Below are positions 63,189-64,000 of a stretch of DNA of 64,000 nt, piece by piece; positions within the stretch are counted from its first letter, which is position 1, and every line of letters begins with the position of its first letter. Below the pieces are notes generated by a model. The model was not told the DNA's origin. It worked only from the letters and a program-made list of their open reading frames with translations, and did no database searches. Source of the stretch: Pseudomonas maioricensis (GTDB lineage: Bacteria > Pseudomonadota > Gammaproteobacteria > Pseudomonadales > Pseudomonadaceae); contig NZ_LOHG01000002.1 in assembly GCF_022790535.1 (NCBI RefSeq), positions 404,254 through 468,253 of the forward strand, in the 5' to 3' direction. The position numbers were made by a program, and so were the translations under genes.

Positions 63189-64000
63189 TCAGGGGCGTTG
63201 TGGCGCGACGGTTTCGGAGTTCAGGCTGATGATTTTCGGAAAGCGGGTCAGGGTGACTGGAACCGAACACTGGCCATCCTGACAACGCCAGAATGCCTCG
63301 CCGGACATCTGGCCTTTGCCGGGGTCGGCGGTGTCAACGAACATGACCGGGCCTCTCATCGGGCGGGTGCTGATGATCTGCTCCTGCCGTGAACCGCCGA
63401 CCGCCCAGGCGGCGATGACCTGTGCGTTGCCTCTGCTGAAGTGCAACTGATAGACGTTGGCAGACTGAAGACTGGCCTGAGCGTCCCAAGTGAAATGTTT
63501 GATTATCTCGGCGAGGGCCAAGACCAGGCCATAAGCGGGTTTGGGAGAAAGGTTTTCATTGAGCAACCCGAAGTTGTGCTCCTGATCGGTCCTGTCTGGC
63601 CCGTCGTTGATCAGGTCATACCACCACAGGCCTTTGATGTTGGGGACCGTGCGAGCGAATAATAGAATTCGCGCCAGATAGGCCGCCTGCGTCTGTGCGG
63701 TGTTGCCGCACGGGCCCTTGTGGCTGGGCCAGGCCATTTCCGTGATGTAGATCGGGACGATGCGACCGGCCCTTGTGCGGACATGCTGTTCATAATCGCG
63801 CAGCCACTGCACCCAGCTTTCCGGGTTGTTGCGCCCATCAGGTGCGCAGTGGGCATACGGATGAATCGAGAGCCCATCGACCAGATCCAGCACGCCAGCG
63901 TCGATCAGCCGATCAGCAAAACCGTTGTCCATGCCTTCGGGCGTTACCGAGCCTGCGAGGATTTTGGCGGGGATGCCGTTGACCTCTGCGGTGTTCTTGC
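63189..64000 (-). CDS. glycoside-hydrolase-like protein, 3' part (5' end outside window)
   Basis: The frame is open from the right edge to the stop at 63189, giving the last 269 residues or so. The segment DLVDGLSIHPYAHC followed by RIVPIYITEMAWPSHKGPCG is the TIM-barrel pattern of clan-A retaining glycosidases (GH5/GH39-like). The glutamate of ITEMAW would be the nucleophile. GLWWYDLINDGPD and NFGLLNENLSPKPAY are also typical of that barrel. A beta-rich tail follows (about the last 90 residues). The substrate is unknown. Its proximity to an O-acyltransferase suggests a polysaccharide-related locus continuing to the right. Confidence 0.75.
   Translation of the reverse strand, partial: KNTAEVNGIPAKILAGSVTPEGMDNGFADRLIDAGVLDLVDGLSIHPYAHCAPDGRNNPESWVQWLRDYEQHVRTRAGRIVPIYITEMAWPSHKGPCGNTAQTQAAYLARILLFARTVPNIKGLWWYDLINDGPDRTDQEHNFGLLNENLSPKPAYGLVLALAEIIKHFTWDAQASLQSANVYQLHFSRGNAQVIAAWAVGGSRQEQIISTRPMRGPVMFVDTADPGKGQMSGEAFWRCQDGQCSVPVTLTRFPKIISLNSETVAPQRP

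Overview
The window is a stretch of a Pseudomonas chromosome spanning the replication origin. The evidence is the gene order. Read leftward from dnaA it is dnaA-dnaN-recF-gyrB, plsC, gmhB, glyS-glyQ, tag, an htrB-type acyltransferase, trkA, rsmB-fmt-def, a LysM protein, dprA, tsaC, qor, hemF, aroE and trpA-trpB. Read rightward it is rpmH-rnpA-yidD-yidC-mnmE, mnmG-rsmG-parA-parB, atpI-BEFHAGDC, glmU, glmR and glmS. This is the order I know from P. aeruginosa PAO1 on both sides of its origin. REP-type repeats, consensus-like parS sites and the protein sequences point to the fluorescens/syringae side of the genus; I cannot name the species.

Left arm (1-25 kb). The 3' end of trpB overlaps trpA. 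A secreted CigR/RcnB-like protein, a DOPA-dioxygenase-family protein and a choline-O-sulfate module follow (LysR regulator divergent from betC, then choX and a SulP transporter). Next come housekeeping genes for shikimate, haem, tRNA modification, DNA uptake or processing, N-formylmethionine handling, potassium uptake, lipid A acylation, DNA repair and glycyl-tRNA synthesis. A two-gene accessory unit (MmyB-like HTH regulator and DUF2834 membrane protein, with a perfect palindrome between them) sits between plsC and gyrB.

Origin region (25.9-45.6 kb). gyrB, recF, dnaN and dnaA run leftward. The dnaA-rpmH gap has five perfect DnaA boxes followed by an AT-rich stretch. A second, colinear origin-like sequence lies in front of mnmG, with the same core elements at almost the same spacing. 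Between mnmE and mnmG lies an iron-signalling cassette (FecI-type sigma factor, FecR-type regulator, TonB-dependent receptor) with a Fur-box-like palindrome. Three parS-type sites (two exact, one with a single mismatch) lie between 25.9 and 29.2 kb, and parAB at 44-45.6 kb encodes the proteins that would use them. Perfect DnaA boxes occur 29 times in the window, far above chance.

Right arm (45.7-64 kb). The complete ATP synthase operon has strong hairpins in several intercistronic gaps. It is followed by glmU, glmR and glmS (UDP-GlcNAc supply), an FMN-binding PPOX-family protein, the periplasmic catalase pair katB-ankB, a periplasmic solute-binding protein, an SGNH-containing membrane acyltransferase and the 3' part of a glycoside-hydrolase-like gene cut by the window edge. 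I saw no tRNA, rRNA, CRISPR array, transposase or prophage. Nine paired inverted repeats and two half copies, matching the Pseudomonas REP/REPIN style, sit in gaps between genes.
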